A stretch of DNA of 64,000 nucleotides from assembly GCA_034336665.1 (NCBI GenBank), contig CM067568.1, forward strand, positions 14,231,983 through 14,295,982, read 5' to 3'. The DNA comes from Luscinia megarhynchos (Eukaryota; Chordata; Aves; Passeriformes; Turdidae). Below are positions 63,021-64,000 of this stretch, in pieces. The first letter of the stretch is position 1. Every line of letters begins with the position of its first letter. A program made the translations under genes and the position numbers. Under the pieces are notes generated by a model that was given only the letters and a program-made list of their open reading frames with translations, did not search any database and was not told the origin of the DNA.

Positions 63021-64000
63021 AAAGTCCAAACACAGCTGTGCTTATTTCAGCCCTCAAACACTCAAATGCCCCTGCATGTGCTGTTATGTGTATGTGAGAG
63101 GTGTTAGATACACACACTCATTGGCTCATGCTTGGGAATCAGATGTATATGGGAAGGTTGTGGTGACAGGCCCCTCTTTTGCAAACATTTGCACAACTGA
63201 ATAATTTCATTGGTGTAAAGAGGCCTGTTAGGCAGGAAAGCACTAGAGGCTTTTCATTTTTTAAACTTGGGGTAGTTTTGGTTTGAAAGACAGACTGAGG
63301 GAACTCCCTCCTTTGTCTTGGACACAGTCTGGATAAGATTCTTTGCAGTGATTTAATACTATTCTGGCAAGAGTGAAGTGAAAAAGGAGAGCTTAATACA
63401 TGCATGAGATCTGTATATATAAATAATGTGTTAGATTCAGATATAGGTGTAGATGACAATAAGAGGCATGATCATAAAAATGAAATTACTCATCAGTATA
63501 AAACCAGGAATGAAGAAAATAGTTGGAGATTAATCCAAATTTAATCAAATCATTCTTTCTTCTCTCTTGAAATGCTGAATCCTTGCTAGAACCCTCCCGT
63601 AAGGTGCAAACTCATACATAATTTCATATGAGCAAGACAGATTATGATATCTCCAGATACTGGGTTTCTGTAGAGGTTCTGCCTTTGCTTATCTCCATCT
63701 CTTTACTTGTATGTTGTTGCATTATGGTTAATTACACCATGAGAGATCAGAGATGAGTTTTTCCTAAATCTTTTTATCTGTCCCCAAAGCTGCTGCTAGC
63801 CCATTTAAGGTTTTGTTTGTTTCCCTATTACTGGGTGACTGCAAATTGAGAACTTCTTCCTAAGTGGTCCCTTTGAAAAATGCTGTTATGATTCATGCCT
63901 ATCCCATGCTCCAGCTGTGAATTGCTTATGGCTGCTTGTGGAATGACCCTGTAGGCACTGTGCCAGTGAGAGTCCATTCTATACACTGTGATGGAAAGCA
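63021..64000 (+). other. Inferred intron sequence, no gene seen
   Basis: No repeat or exon is recognised beyond the CR1 truncation point. The longest frame is 106 codons (minus, 63139-63459), in AT-rich sequence with no recognisable protein features. Confidence 0.5.

Noticed and set aside
62556..63107. 183-codon plus-strand frame, the second longest in the window
   Set aside because: It is the antisense reading of the CR1 ORF2 remnant and 3' region.
1..64000. CRISPR arrays, operons, phage or prokaryotic systems
   Set aside because: There are no regularly spaced repeats and no prokaryotic gene organisation; the composition and repeats are vertebrate.

Overview
This window looks like bird nuclear DNA, probably from a songbird. 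There are no operons, no long open frames and no bacterial-type gene spacing. The sequence is mostly AT-rich and non-coding, with one sharp CpG island at about 20.3-21.7 kb. The recognisable repeats are avian in type: three CR1 retrotransposon fragments (15.04-15.16, 44.60-44.93 and 62.05-63.02 kb) and a fragment like an avian endogenous-retrovirus LTR (14.64-15.00 kb). Less certain are a possible solo LTR (43.14-43.53 kb), an old tRNA-derived MIR-like SINE (29.35-29.49 kb) and a strongly decayed CR1/L3-like fragment (50.34-50.56 kb). All family assignments rest on remembered consensus features. No database search was possible.

Layout. From 1 to 20.3 kb I see intergenic or far-upstream DNA with no supportable exon. 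It holds a candidate conserved non-coding block at 2.4-3.0 kb and the LTR-like plus CR1 pair near 15 kb. From 20.3 to 21.7 kb lies the CpG island. It contains a 97-base polypyrimidine tract, CGG runs, a GC box, a twin ACGCGT repeat and, at 21,297/21,298, a near-perfect plus-strand splice donor (CAG|GTAAGA). The simplest reading is the promoter and an untranslated 5' exon of a plus-strand gene that I cannot identify.

From 21.3 kb to the end of the window (42.7 kb) I find no convincing coding exon, so this stretch is most likely one very long first intron, perhaps with enhancers. Candidate conserved blocks are at 24.2-24.7 and 49.1-50.0 kb. Predicted open frames here (166 codons or fewer) occur on both strands, overlap each other and match no protein I know, so I treat them as chance.

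I found no previously undescribed biological system. The points most worth checking are the promoter/5' exon region, the long exon-free intron, the possible conserved blocks and the two oldest-looking repeats.
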